60,467 nucleotides of DNA from SIG455 sp045659025 (GTDB taxonomy: Bacteria; Bacillota; Clostridia; UMGS1810). Of the stretch, positions 51,426 to 60,467 are shown piece by piece. The stretch is taken from contig JAZOWA010000023.1 of the NCBI GenBank assembly GCA_045659025.1, positions 1-60,467 on the forward strand, read 5' to 3'. Made by a program: the position numbers and the translations under genes. The notes under the pieces are model-generated. The model was given only the letters and a program-made list of their open reading frames with translations. It did not search any database and was not told where the DNA came from. Position 1 is the first letter of the stretch, and each line of letters starts with the position of its first letter.

Positions 51426-52871
51426 TCAGAATCGGAAATCGCGTCTGTTGGAATTTTTGATATCTTCAATATTCTGCTTTGCTATTGACTTCACCTTTTC
51501 ATTGGGAACCTTTTCAAGTTCTCTCTCTATCATTGCATAACCCACCTTACGGGTCTCATCACTTGCATAGTCCTGCAAGAACTCTGTCAAAGTCATAAGC
51601 GCATTGGGGTGGCAACAGTTCTGAATCTGTCCCGTTTTACAGAGCGCCATAAAACGATCGCCCGTCCTGCCCTCTCTGTAGCATGCGGTACAGAAGGAAG
51701 GTATAAAGCCCATCTCCATAAGCCAACGTACCACTTCATCGAGTGTGCGCTGATCGGAAACATCAAACTGCTCTGTATCGGTAGGTCTCTCCTCTTCGGT
51801 ATAACCGCCAACCGTAGTACGGGAAGCACCACTTATCTGGGATATACCAACGGACAATGCCTTGGCTCTTACTGCCTCTGATTCTCTGGTGGAGATTATC
51901 ATGCCTGTATAAGGTACTGCGATACGGATACAAGCAATAATCTTGGTGAAAATCTCATCGGATATACCATTATCAAAATCGTCGGGATTGATATCATCCG
52001 CCTTCTTAAGACGTGGTACGCTGATGGTATGAGGACCTACACCGTGTACTGCCTCAAGGTGTTCAGCATGCATCAAAAGACCCGCAAACTCGTATTTATA
52101 GAGTTCAAGGCCGAAAAGAACACCAAGACCAACATCATCAATGCCGCCTTCCATAGCACGATCCATCGCCTCAGTATGATATGCATAATCGTGCTTGGGG
52201 CCTGTGGGGTGAAGTTGTTCGTAGCTTTCCTTATGATAAGTCTCCTGGAACAAGATATATGTGCCGATACCAGCGTCCTTCAACTTGCGATAGTTCTCTA
52301 CCGTGGTAGCGGCAATATTCACATTTACTCTGCGAATATCACCATTCCTGTGATGAACACTGTAAATGGTATCAATACACTACAAAATATACTCAATAGG
52401 ATTATTTACGGGGTCCTCTCCTGCTTCAATAGCAAGACGTTTATGACCCATATCCTGAAGGGCAATTACCTCATTACGAACTTCTTCCTGTGTGAGCTTT
52501 TTACGGGGGATTGTCTTATTCTTAAGATGATAAGGACAATACACACAACCATTCACACAATAATTGGAGAGGTACAAAGGCGCAAACATAACGATTCTGT
52601 TGCCGTAAAAGGCAAGCTTAATCTCCTCTGCCACCTCATACATCTTCTTAATTCTTTCCTCATCTTCACAGGCAAGCAACACAGATGCTTCTCTATGAGT
52701 GAGACCCTCACAATGAATACCATCGGAGGTCTTTTTGGGCCTTGCTTTCTCAAGCAGGGCATCTATCAATTCAAAGTTATTCTTATTCTCCTCCGCATAG
52801 CGAAGTGTATCAAGAATCTCCTCATGACTTATAAATTCTTCTGCTTTCAAAGATTTTGGATTATACTGCAC
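51426..52871 (-). pseudogene. hydG: [FeFe]-hydrogenase H-cluster maturase HydG, interrupted by an in-frame TAG
   Basis: HydG is a radical SAM tyrosine lyase that makes CO and CN- ligands for the H-cluster. The frame starts at GTG 52871 with TTGGAGG 8 nt upstream (VQYNPKSLKAEEF). The radical SAM motif CVNGCVYC lies near residue 129, and the C-terminal cluster cysteines are in CTACYREGR and NCCHPNAL. At 52380-52382 the reading frame has TAG (after NPIEYIL, before CIDTIYSVHH). The same frame continues with intact family sequence (RRVNVNIAATTVENY) to 51426, about 481 codons in all. One base change would restore it (CAG or GAG). No frameshift is seen. It lies 41 nt downstream of purD. Confidence 0.9.
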
Positions 52872-52912
52872 ATTTAACACCTCCAAACAATCCGGCATGC
52901 AGTATTCACTAC

Positions 52913-54175
52913 TTATTTAACGCCTATATCCTTACGATAATGCATATTCTTGAAGTTGATATCGCCAACCGCATCGTATGCCTTGGCAATCGCCTTGTTA
53001 AGGTCTGCCTCAACTGCAGTAACACCAAGTACTCTGCCACCGCCTGTGACACATTTGCCGTCAGCGCCCTTGGTACCTGCATGGAAAACGGTGACACCAT
53101 CTTTGCCCTCGGCAGTATCAATACCGCTGATTTCAAAACCGGTCTCATACTTCTGGGGATAACCGCCTGAAGCACATATTACGCATACAGCCGCATTATC
53201 TTCCCACTCAACATTGATATCTGCAAGCCTCTCATCAACAACTGCATTGAAAATGTCAAGAAGGTCTGTCTTCAATCTGGGGAGTACAACCTGAGTCTCG
53301 GGGTCACCGAAACGTGCATTGTACTCAATAACTTTAACACCCTTGGGTGTCATCATAAGGCCAAAGAATATTGTGCCTTTGAAAGTTCTGCCCTCACTAT
53401 TCAATGCATTCATAGTGGGAACGAGGATGTTATCATATGTATATTTTGTCATTTCCTCGGTGAAAGTTCAGCTGGGTGAGAATGTACCCATACCATCGGT
53501 ATTGAGACCCTGATCATTATCGTATGCTCTCTTATGGTCCTGAGCAGTAACCATAGGCACGATGGTCTTACCATCTGTAAAGGTAAGGATAGATACTTCC
53601 TGACCTGTGAGGAACTCTTCGATTACTACCCTGTCACCTGATGCACCAAAAACCTTTTTCTCCATAATATCGGAGATGGCATTAGCCGCCTCTTCATAGT
53701 TCTGAGCAATGATTACACCCTTACCAAGAGCAAGACCCTCTGCTTTGATAACAGTGGGATAAGAATCCTGTTCTTTGATGTATGCAAGTGCTTTTGCACT
53801 ATCATCAAACACCTCATAGCCTGCGGTGGGGATATTATATTTCTTCATAAGCTCTTTTGAAAAGACCTTACTACCCTCAATGATTGCAGCATTGGCTCTG
53901 GGACCATATACCCTGAGGCCTGCCTTTTCAAACGCATCAACGATACCGTCAACCAACGGATCGTCAGGACCGATTACGGTGAGGTCAATCTCCTTCTCTT
54001 TTGCGAAAGCAACAAGACGATCAAACTCACCCACTTTGATATCCACACACTCTGCAAGGGATGAAATGCCAAAGTTACCGGGGGCACAATATATTTTTTC
54101 GGCATTGGGGCTCTGGGAGAGTTTCCACACAATTGTGTGCTCCCTACCGCCACCGCCTACAACTAAAATCTTCAT
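52913..54175 (-). pseudogene. purD: Phosphoribosylamine--glycine ligase PurD, interrupted by an in-frame TGA
   Basis: Ligates glycine to phosphoribosylamine in purine synthesis. The ATP-grasp features are intact: GGGGREH, IGPDDPLVDG, ALGKGVIIAQN, GMGTFSPS before the stop and KVIEYNARFGDPETQ after it. At 53468-53470 TGA interrupts GTFSPS-stop-TFTEEM in the same frame; the total is about 420 codons, the normal PurD length. CGA to TGA (Arg to stop) would explain it. ATG 54175 follows GGAG. Since PurD is needed for de novo purine synthesis, a sequencing error, a strain-specific lesion or suppression must be considered. Confidence 0.92.
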
Positions 54176-54211
54176 ATCTTACTCCGTTCTGCCTTATATA
54201 TGGCAAGTAAA

Positions 54212-55387
54212 TTAATGATGGAACAATCTGATGCCTGTGAATGCCATTGCAATGTCATATTTATTGCAAGTCTCGATAACGTTATCGTCACGGACACTGC
54301 CACCGGGCTCGGCAATATACATTACACCGCTCTTATGAGCACGTTCAATGTTGTCACCAAAGGGGAAGAAAGCATCGGAGCCGAGGGAAACCTCAGTATT
54401 CTTGGCAATCCATGCCTTTTTCTCTTCAACGGTGAACACTTCGGGTTTCACCTTGAAGATATTCTGCCATGTACCCTCTGCCAATACGTCCTCGTATTCA
54501 TCACCGATATAAACATCAATAGCATTATCCCTGTCTGCTCTCTTGATGTTGTCTACAAACTGGAGTTCCAAAACCTTGGGGCACTGTCTGAGCCACCAGT
54601 TATCTGCCTTCTGGCCTGCGAGACGTGTGCAGTGAATTCTTGACTGCTGACCTGCGCCAATACCGATTGCCTGACCGTCCTTAACATAGCAAACACTGTT
54701 GGACTGTGTATATTTGAGCACGATAAGAGAAATCATAAGGTCTCTCTTCGCTTCGTCGGAAAGAACTTTGTTTTCTGTAACCACATTGCTCAAAAGCTCT
54801 TCATTGATATCAAGCTCGTTTCTGCCCTGTTCAAAGGTGATACCATAAACCTGCTTGGTCTCGATGGGCTCGGGCTTATATGAGGGATCCATTTTAAGGA
54901 TGCAGTAATTACCATTCTTCTTCGCTTTGAGAATCTCAAGTGCCTCATCAGAATATGAAGGTGCGATAACACCATCGGAAACCTCTTTCTTGATAAGGAG
55001 TGCAGTTGCTACGTCACACTCATCGGAAAGTGCTATAAAATCACCAAAAGATGACATTCTGTCTGCACCTCTTGCACGTGCATATGCACTTGCCAAGGGG
55101 GTGAGTTCTACATCACCCGTGAAGTAAATCTTTTTAAGAGTATCGCTAAGGGGTAAACCTACCGCTGCACCTGCGGGAGAAACGTGCTTGAAGGAAGTAG
55201 CAGCAGGAAGACCTGTGGCTTTCTTGAGTTCACATACCAGCTGATAGCCGTTTAATGCGTCCAAAAGATTGATATATCCTGCACGGCCACAAATAACTTC
55301 TATAGGAAGTTCTGCGCCGTTTGCCATAAATACTCTTGAGGGTTTCTGGTTGGGGTTACAACCGTATTTCAACTGCATCTCTGTCAT
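54212..55387 (-). CDS. AICAR transformylase (PurH C-terminal domain type, stand-alone)
   Basis: 391 aa, about the size of the transformylase domain of PurH alone. It opens with LKYGCNPNQKPSRV, contains FKHVSPAGAAVG and ends in the transformylase core with GAGQQSRIHC, SDAFFPFGDN and PGGSVRDD. It lacks the N-terminal IMP cyclohydrolase (MGS-like) domain. The neighbouring gene supplies that second step as a separate enzyme. RBS AAGGAG at 9 nt. It acts after PurB in the pathway. Confidence 0.92.
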   Translation of the reverse strand: MTEMQLKYGCNPNQKPSRVFMANGAELPIEVICGRAGYINLLDALNGYQLVCELKKATGLPAATSFKHVSPAGAAVGLPLSDTLKKIYFTGDVELTPLASAYARARGADRMSSFGDFIALSDECDVATALLIKKEVSDGVIAPSYSDEALEILKAKKNGNYCILKMDPSYKPEPIETKQVYGITFEQGRNELDINEELLSNVVTENKVLSDEAKRDLMISLIVLKYTQSNSVCYVKDGQAIGIGAGQQSRIHCTRLAGQKADNWWLRQCPKVLELQFVDNIKRADRDNAIDVYIGDEYEDVLAEGTWQNIFKVKPEVFTVEEKKAWIAKNTEVSLGSDAFFPFGDNIERAHKSGVMYIAEPGGSVRDDNVIETCNKYDIAMAFTGIRLFHH

Positions 55388-55400
55388 AATTATGTACTCC

Positions 55401-56114
55401 TTATTTATTCTTGTTTACTATTCTGGTTTCTGCTTTGCCCGTAGCAATATCAATATATCTTACGAACAATGATACTTTATTTTCCTCATTAAGTGATTCC
55501 CAAAGGCCATTGGTGAATTCATCAATGCCGTTAGGAATGCCAACGAGTTCAGGTTCACCTTCAAACGAAGGCAAGGGATTGCCATCACCCATATATGTGT
55601 GAATGAAGTGACCCTCACCGTTAACGGGTACCTTGTATGAATATGTGAATCTCAAGCAGGAATCAGGGTTACCATTGTTGCTCTTGAGGATTGACATAGC
55701 ATAACTGTAATTGCCGTTAAACACATTCATAATACCCGAAATTCTGGGTGTGTAGTTGGGAGCATCGTCTTCAAACTCTCTTGTGCGGAGACTCTGCTCA
55801 AAAGTCATCTGCTGATTCATAAGTTCGTATATAGTGTCGGTCTGGTCGCCATTGGTAACAATGGTCTTATTTCCGAGAACACGAACAGGTGCATAGATGA
55901 TGAGATGGGGATCGGTGAGCTTTGAAGGGTCAAATGCCTGAGTGCGAATTCCCGCCCCGTCCTCTACAAATACTCTGTTTCGGCTATTAACGCTTCTGCC
56001 CATAATGAAATAAGCAGTAACAGCGCTCTTGCCGTCTTCGCTCTTACCTATTACGATACCTCTGCCGGGATAGGCATTGGACTTTAACAACTCATAAATA
56101 TTAGCTTTCTTCAT
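55401..56114 (-). CDS. IMP cyclohydrolase, PurO-like (stand-alone)
   Basis: 237 aa. YPGRGIVIGKSEDG, VNSRNRVFVED and DPSKLTDPHLIIYAPVR are the pattern of the stand-alone (archaeal PurO-like) IMP cyclohydrolase rather than of bacterial PurH. It closes the IMP ring from FAICAR. Start ATG 56114 follows AAGGAG at 8 nt; an upstream TTG adds only two residues. It is 12 nt after purN and 13 nt before the transformylase gene, so both halves of the PurH reaction are co-expressed. Confidence 0.88.
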   Translation of the reverse strand: MKKANIYELLKSNAYPGRGIVIGKSEDGKSAVTAYFIMGRSVNSRNRVFVEDGAGIRTQAFDPSKLTDPHLIIYAPVRVLGNKTIVTNGDQTDTIYELMNQQMTFEQSLRTREFEDDAPNYTPRISGIMNVFNGNYSYAMSILKSNNGNPDSCLRFTYSYKVPVNGEGHFIHTYMGDGNPLPSFEGEPELVGIPNGIDEFTNGLWESLNEENKVSLFVRYIDIATGKAETRIVNKNK

Positions 56115-56126
56115 AGTCAAAACTCC

Positions 56127-56723
56127 TTATTTAAGTTTTCCGCTACAGATAAGTTCCACTGCTTCGGGAAGTATCTGCCATTCAGCCTCTTCCATTACTC
56201 TTTTCTGCAGTGTCTCTGCGGTATCATCTGCATTAATATATACCGCTTTCTGCAAAATTATCTTGCCACCATCCGTAACTTCGTTGACAAAATGTACGGT
56301 AGCACCGGTGACCTTAACACCATAATCAAGTGCCGCCTGATGTACCTTCAATCCATAAAATCCGTCTCCGCAAAAGGAAGGAATCAATGATGGATGAATA
56401 TTGATAATCTTGTCCTTAAATCTTGTGAGGAGCTTCTCCCCTACTATAGAGAGATAACCCGCCATAACGATTAAATCTACTCCGCAAGACTCCATATGAT
56501 CGGCAATTGCCTCATCAAGAGCGTCCTTGCTATCATAATCCTTTTTAGAAAACACCGCAGTACCTATACCGTTATCCTCAGCTCTGGTAAGTGCATAGGC
56601 ACCTGCCTTGCTACTGACAACAGTAACTATCTTGCCTGATTTGATAACTCCGCTTTTACAGGCATCAATCAGTGCCTGGAGATTAGTACCTCCACCGGAA
56701 ACCAACACACCGATGTTTAGCAT
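56127..56723 (-). CDS. purN: Phosphoribosylglycinamide formyltransferase
   Basis: 198 aa. GGGTNLQALIDA (substrate loop), the catalytic Asn/His in INIHPSLIPSF and GVKVTGATVHFVNEVTDGG are diagnostic for the folate-dependent GAR transformylase. Overlaps purM by 7 nt. Confidence 0.95.
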   Translation of the reverse strand: MLNIGVLVSGGGTNLQALIDACKSGVIKSGKIVTVVSSKAGAYALTRAEDNGIGTAVFSKKDYDSKDALDEAIADHMESCGVDLIVMAGYLSIVGEKLLTRFKDKIINIHPSLIPSFCGDGFYGLKVHQAALDYGVKVTGATVHFVNEVTDGGKIILQKAVYINADDTAETLQKRVMEEAEWQILPEAVELICSGKLK

Positions 56724-57751
56724 ATCTCCACCCCGTGTTCACCGTCTTCCACAGTACCGATTATGTAAGCTTTTTCTCCATTTGCTTTGAGGATTTCAAG
56801 GGCTTTATCCGCATCCTTGCTATCTACTGCAAACATCATACCGATACCCATATTATATGTGCCGAACATATCCTTCTCAGGGATATTGCCAGTCTCTGCA
56901 ATAACTTCGAATATGGGGAGAATGTCCCAACTGCCTTTCTTGATAACTGCCTTCTTACCTTCGGGAAGCATACGGGGAATATTCTCATAAAAACCACCGC
57001 CGGTGATGTGGGAAATCGCTTTAACATCCACCTTGGAAATTACATCAAGCATGGGTTTAACATAAAGCTTGGTAGGTGTAAGAAGTGCTTCGGCAATAGA
57101 CATGCCGAGTTTATCATTATATTCTTTAACGGCAGAATTATCGCCATCATCGATATTGAATACTTTTCTTACGAGGGAGTAACCATTACTATGAACACCT
57201 GAAGATGCGATACCAATAATCACATTACCTGCAGCCACATTAGAGCCGTCAATAATTTTATCTTTATCAACGATACCAACAGTAAAACCTGCAAGGTCAT
57301 ATTCATCAACATCATAGAAACCGGGCATTTCAGCAGTCTCACCACCGATAAGTGCACAACCGGAATCATAGCAACCATCTGCTACGCCCTTAACAATCTC
57401 TGCAATCTTTTCAGGTACGTTCTTACCTACTGCGACGTAATCCAAAAAGAGCAAAGGCTTTGCACCCTGACAAACAACGTCGTTAACGCACATCGCCACG
57501 CAATCGCGACCGATTGTGTCGTGCTTGTCGAGCAAAAATGCCAATTTAAGCTTCGTACCAACGCCATCTGTACCCGCAACAAGCACGGGGTTTTTGAGGT
57601 CTTCTTTGCCGATTTCAAACAAACCGCCGAAACCGCCTATACCTGTAAGCACACCCTCGGTAAATGTACGGGTAACGTGCTTTTTCATAAGTTCTACCGC
57701 TTTGTAGCCCGCCTCAACGTCTACACCTGCTTTTTTATAACTATCGCTCAT
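56717..57751 (-). CDS. purM: Phosphoribosylformylglycinamidine cyclo-ligase
   Basis: 344 aa. AIR synthase with GTDGVGTKLKLAF, the GGETAEMPGFY loop and ITGGGFYENIPR. The start ATG 57751 (MSDSYKKAG) lies 11 nt after AGAGGAG and overlaps the last 11 nt of purF, so it is likely translationally coupled. Longer in-frame starts lie inside purF. Confidence 0.95.
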   Translation of the reverse strand: MSDSYKKAGVDVEAGYKAVELMKKHVTRTFTEGVLTGIGGFGGLFEIGKEDLKNPVLVAGTDGVGTKLKLAFLLDKHDTIGRDCVAMCVNDVVCQGAKPLLFLDYVAVGKNVPEKIAEIVKGVADGCYDSGCALIGGETAEMPGFYDVDEYDLAGFTVGIVDKDKIIDGSNVAAGNVIIGIASSGVHSNGYSLVRKVFNIDDGDNSAVKEYNDKLGMSIAEALLTPTKLYVKPMLDVISKVDVKAISHITGGGFYENIPRMLPEGKKAVIKKGSWDILPIFEVIAETGNIPEKDMFGTYNMGIGMMFAVDSKDADKALEILKANGEKAYIIGTVEDGEHGVEIC

Positions 57752-59195
57752 AAGTGAATATGCTCCTCTCATTATTTTCTGTTCCGTTGACATCAGGTAC
57801 TTCCATAGGATACTTGCCGGTGAAGCAACCCTGACAATAACCATCTGTACGACCGGGAAGAAGTTTCTTAATACCTTCTATGCTCAAATATCCTAAACTA
57901 TCTGCCTCGATAGACTCTCTGATCTCCTCAAGAGACATCTTACATGCCACAAGATTGTCCTTGGAAGGAACATCTGTGCCGAAGTAGCAAGGATACAAAA
58001 ACGGCGGTGAACTGATTCTTACATGAACTTCCAGAGCGCCTGCTTCCTTAAGCATTCTTACTATATTTCTTATTGTTGTACCGCGTACGATTGAATCGTC
58101 CACCATAACAACTCTCTTGCCCTTAACCGCATCACCCAAAACATTTAGCTTGATTTTAACAAGATTCTGTCTTTCACTCTGGGAAGGCTGGATAAAAGTA
58201 CGACCGATATAACGGTTTTTGATAAGTCCGTAACCATAAGGAATACCTGATGCCTCGGAGTAACCGATTGCTGCACAAAGGCCTGAATCGGGAACACCGA
58301 ATACCAAGTCTGCCTCTACAGGGTGTTCTTCGGCCAAGACCTTACCTGCATTCTTTCTGGCTTCATATACGCTTGTGCCCTCGATAACACTATCAGGACG
58401 GGCAAAGTAAATATATTCAAAGATACAGATGCCTCTGTTATCAGTAACATTATCTCTGATACTTTCAAGTTTGCCGTTTTTAATAACTACTATTTCGCCC
58501 GGATCAAGATCACGGATGAACTCAGCACCAATAGCATCAAATGCGCAAGACTCAGAGGACAAAATATAGGAATTATCAAGTTTACCAAGAGAGAGAGGGC
58601 GCATACCGTATGGGTCTCTACAACCTATAAGTTTGCCGGGGGTCATAACTACCATTGAGTATGAACCTTTGATAATCTTCATCATCTTGCCAATAGCTTC
58701 CTCGACACTACCACTTGAGATTCGCTCTTTTGCAATCACGTTGATGATGACCTCTGCATCACTAGTGCCATGGAATACCGCACCGCCATCTTCCAACTCA
58801 TTACGCAGCTCACGTGAATTGATAAGACTTCCGTTATTGGCAAGGGTAAGTGTGCCCTGACGATACTCTCTAACCATGGGCTGAGCAGTCTCTTTGAAAC
58901 CCTTTTTAACTCGGGTATAGTTAACATGGCCTACCGCCATAGAACCTTTGAGGTTACTGAGTATAGCGTCGGTGAATACATCGGGGACAAGGCCCATGTC
59001 TTTCTTATAGGATACGTTACCATTATCGTTTACCGCAATACCACTACTCTGCTGACCTCTGTGCTGAAGAGCATAGAGAGCATAATAAGTGATTTTCGCA
59101 GTGTCATGCCCGTCGATGCTGTTAATACCGAAAACGCCGCACTCTTCGTGGAGCTTTTCGGGACGCCAAGAAAAATCAAGTTCTTTGTTATTCAT
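57741..59195 (-). CDS. purF: Amidophosphoribosyltransferase
   Basis: 484 aa. The N-terminal nucleophile Cys is in CGVFGI after an 18-19-residue propeptide, the Gram-positive type with processing. QHRGQQSSGI belongs to the glutaminase half, and the PRPP motif VMVDDSIVRGTT to the transferase half. Cysteines near the C-terminus (CQGCF and others) fit the [4Fe-4S] form seen in Bacillus. First committed enzyme of purine synthesis. Start ATG 59195 with AAGGAG. The TAG stop is read as a real stop here. Confidence 0.96.
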   Translation of the reverse strand: MNNKELDFSWRPEKLHEECGVFGINSIDGHDTAKITYYALYALQHRGQQSSGIAVNDNGNVSYKKDMGLVPDVFTDAILSNLKGSMAVGHVNYTRVKKGFKETAQPMVREYRQGTLTLANNGSLINSRELRNELEDGGAVFHGTSDAEVIINVIAKERISSGSVEEAIGKMMKIIKGSYSMVVMTPGKLIGCRDPYGMRPLSLGKLDNSYILSSESCAFDAIGAEFIRDLDPGEIVVIKNGKLESIRDNVTDNRGICIFEYIYFARPDSVIEGTSVYEARKNAGKVLAEEHPVEADLVFGVPDSGLCAAIGYSEASGIPYGYGLIKNRYIGRTFIQPSQSERQNLVKIKLNVLGDAVKGKRVVMVDDSIVRGTTIRNIVRMLKEAGALEVHVRISSPPFLYPCYFGTDVPSKDNLVACKMSLEEIRESIEADSLGYLSIEGIKKLLPGRTDGYCQGCFTGKYPMEVPDVNGTENNERSIFTYER

Positions 59196-59229
59196 ATCTT
59201 TCTCCTTGTATCTGCAATGTGTGAATTGA

Positions 59230-59730
59230 TTATAATGCTTCGACTTCCGCCTTGATTTTCGCATTCTTTTCGTTTACTTCGTCTCTCATCTGCACTTTAT
59301 ATGCTTTGAGTTTTGCTTTGATTTCAGGATTGCTCAATGACAATATCTGAGCAGCAAGAATACCCGCATTATCACCGCCATTGATTGCAACAGTTGCAAC
59401 AGGAATTCCCTTGGGCATCTGCACTATTGAAAGCAGAGAATCAAGTCCGTCCAATGTGGATGATTTAATCGGCAGACCGATAACGGGAAGTGTGGTGTGA
59501 GCGGCAATAACTCCACCAAGATGAGCAGCTTTGCCTGCTGCCGCAATAATTACGCCGATGCCGTTATCCTCCGCACCTTTGGCAAACGCCTCTGCCTCAA
59601 CGGGAGTACGGTGAGCGGAAATTACATTCACATCTACCTCAATGCCGAATTCCTTCAGCACCTTTATGCAGGGAACAACCACGGGAAAATCCGAGTCACT
59701 ACCCATCACGATTGCTACTTTTGCTGACAT
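59230..59730 (-). CDS. purE: N5-carboxyaminoimidazole ribonucleotide mutase
   Basis: 166 aa. GSDSDFPVV, VISAHRTPVEAEAFA and AAAGKAAHLGGV mark class I PurE. It heads the purine operon shortly after the thrS terminator. RBS AGGAGG. Upstream there is a TATAAT (about 59748) without a good -35, so the promoter is uncertain. No purine riboswitch is visible in the 77-nt gap. Confidence 0.95.
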   Translation of the reverse strand: MSAKVAIVMGSDSDFPVVVPCIKVLKEFGIEVDVNVISAHRTPVEAEAFAKGAEDNGIGVIIAAAGKAAHLGGVIAAHTTLPVIGLPIKSSTLDGLDSLLSIVQMPKGIPVATVAINGGDNAGILAAQILSLSNPEIKAKLKAYKVQMRDEVNEKNAKIKAEVEAL

Positions 59731-59770
59731 ATAGTATCCTCCTGAAAGTTAATAATTATAAATTTAAACA

Positions 59771-59801
59771 CAAAAACCACGGCCGTATCACACAGCCGTG
59801 G
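59771..59801 (-). terminator. Terminator of thrS
   Basis: CCACGGC/GCCGTGG stem (59795-59801 with 59777-59783 on the minus strand), 11-nt loop, then a short T-run. Confidence 0.8.
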
Positions 59802-59807
59802 ATATGA

Positions 59808-60467
59808 TTATCTTGCTTTTGTTGCAATCTCAACAGTGATATCCGAGATGAACTTGGAGATATCTACGCTGCCGAGGTCACCATCTTTACGGGAACGTAC
59901 AGACACCTGATTGGTCTCTGCCTCTTTATCGCCCAAAATGAGCATATAAGGAACTTTACTAAGCTGTGCTTCACGAATCTTATAACCGAGTTTCTCATTT
60001 CTCAAATCAATTTCTACGCGTACTCCGGCATTTGCGAGGGCTTCACGTACTTTCTCAGCGTACTCAAAGTGACGCTCAGATACCGGGATAATCTGAACCT
60101 GAGTGGGCGAAAGCCATGTGGGGAATGCACCTGCATATTTCTCAATAAGAAGTGCAAGGGTTCTCTCATAACATCCGATAGATGTTCTGTGGATAATATA
60201 GGGATTCTTTTTGCTACCGTCGCTATCAGTATATTCCATACCGAATTTCTCGGCAAGCATCTGGTCAACCTGAATGGTAACGAGGGTATCCTCTTTACCA
60301 AATACGTTCTTAATCTGGATATCGAGCTTAGGACCGTAGAACGCCGCTTCGCCGACACCAATCTTATATTCGATTCCGATACCGTCGAGAATCTTCTTCA
60401 TTACACCCTGAGCCTCTTCCCACTGCTCCTTGGTACCGATGTACTTTTCGGAGTCCTCGGGATCCCA
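59808..60467 (-). CDS. thrS: Threonyl-tRNA synthetase (3' part, runs off the right edge)
   Basis: The last 220 codons of a class II synthetase. The frame is open to the window edge (WDPEDSEKYIGTKEQWEEAQ) and continues through EAAFYGPKLD, HRTSIGCYERTLALL and the C-terminal anticodon-binding domain (VQIIPVSERHFEYA, IDLRNEKLGYKIREAQ). These are typical ThrRS motifs. The N-terminal TGS, editing and most of the catalytic domain lie outside the window. It is upstream of the purine operon. Confidence 0.95.
   Translation of the reverse strand, partial: WDPEDSEKYIGTKEQWEEAQGVMKKILDGIGIEYKIGVGEAAFYGPKLDIQIKNVFGKEDTLVTIQVDQMLAEKFGMEYTDSDGSKKNPYIIHRTSIGCYERTLALLIEKYAGAFPTWLSPTQVQIIPVSERHFEYAEKVREALANAGVRVEIDLRNEKLGYKIREAQLSKVPYMLILGDKEAETNQVSVRSRKDGDLGSVDISKFISDITVEIATKAR

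Noticed and set aside
52380..53470. Reassigned stop codons (TAG or TGA read as sense)
   Set aside because: purF and atpG end at TAG, and atpA, cobS, EcfT and pyrE end at TGA with the next gene's signals placed accordingly. A general recoding would fuse neighbouring genes.
59731..59807. Purine riboswitch before purE
   Set aside because: The gap holds only the thrS terminator, an isolated TATAAT and the RBS; it is too short for the aptamer plus platform.

Overview
The window looks like a chromosomal segment of a low-GC, anaerobic, spore-forming Clostridia-type bacterium (Bacillota). Evidence: SpoIVA (spore coat), HydG ([FeFe]-hydrogenase maturase), a ferredoxin-dependent 2-oxoacid oxidoreductase, rubrerythrin, an F-type ATP synthase with a Na+-type c subunit, an S-layer (SLH) surface architecture, and vegetative TTGACA/TATAAT promoters. 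Species cannot be named from the sequence. Most genes lie on the minus strand.

Layout. (1) 1-4500: end of an unknown plus-strand gene, then a minus-strand operon ilvE - P-loop ATPase - ferredoxin - 2-oxoacid oxidoreductase alpha/beta/gamma (branched-chain amino acid/keto-acid metabolism). (2) 4600-8550: small membrane protein, cation:proton antiporter, tRNA-Thr(CGT), secreted DUF4886 SGNH-like protein. (3) 8550-16040: complete atp operon (atpI-B-E-F-H-A-G-D-C) followed by rubrerythrin; a 279-bp non-coding element with terminal inverted repeats sits between atpG and atpD. (4) 16130-23950: pyrimidine operon carB-pyrK-pyrD-pyrF-pyrE-pyrB-pyrI, from a consensus promoter and a ~245-nt leader that ends in an intrinsic terminator (attenuator). 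(5) 23980-31070: Mrp/NBP35 ATPase, two-component system, SDR reductase, DUF624 protein, RNase HI, cysteine desulfurase and IscU scaffold. (6) 31070-49230: the most striking region, an ~18-kb minus-strand operon headed by a cobalamin riboswitch. It runs from a 2,542-aa SLH surface protein, through an SLH beta-propeller protein, a membrane-anchored DUF4430 (transcobalamin-C-terminal-like) protein and an ECF transporter (T, fused A-A', S), to nucleotide-loop assembly genes cobT-cobU-cobS-cobC and a TIM-barrel protein. Read together this is a surface-to-cytoplasm corrinoid capture, import and salvage pathway for a cell without an outer membrane. (7) 49290-49750: two tRNA-Ser genes and a 94-bp direct repeat that carries a copy of a tRNA 3' end. 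(8) 49900-60467: spoIVA; then a minus-strand purine operon purE-purF-purM-purN-IMP cyclohydrolase-AICAR transformylase-purD followed by hydG; finally the 3' part of thrS.

Two neighbouring genes, purD and hydG, each carry one in-frame stop codon (TGA and TAG) with otherwise intact sequence on both sides. Both can be explained by single C-to-T changes on the coding strand. All functional statements rest on reading motifs and gene order; no database search was run.
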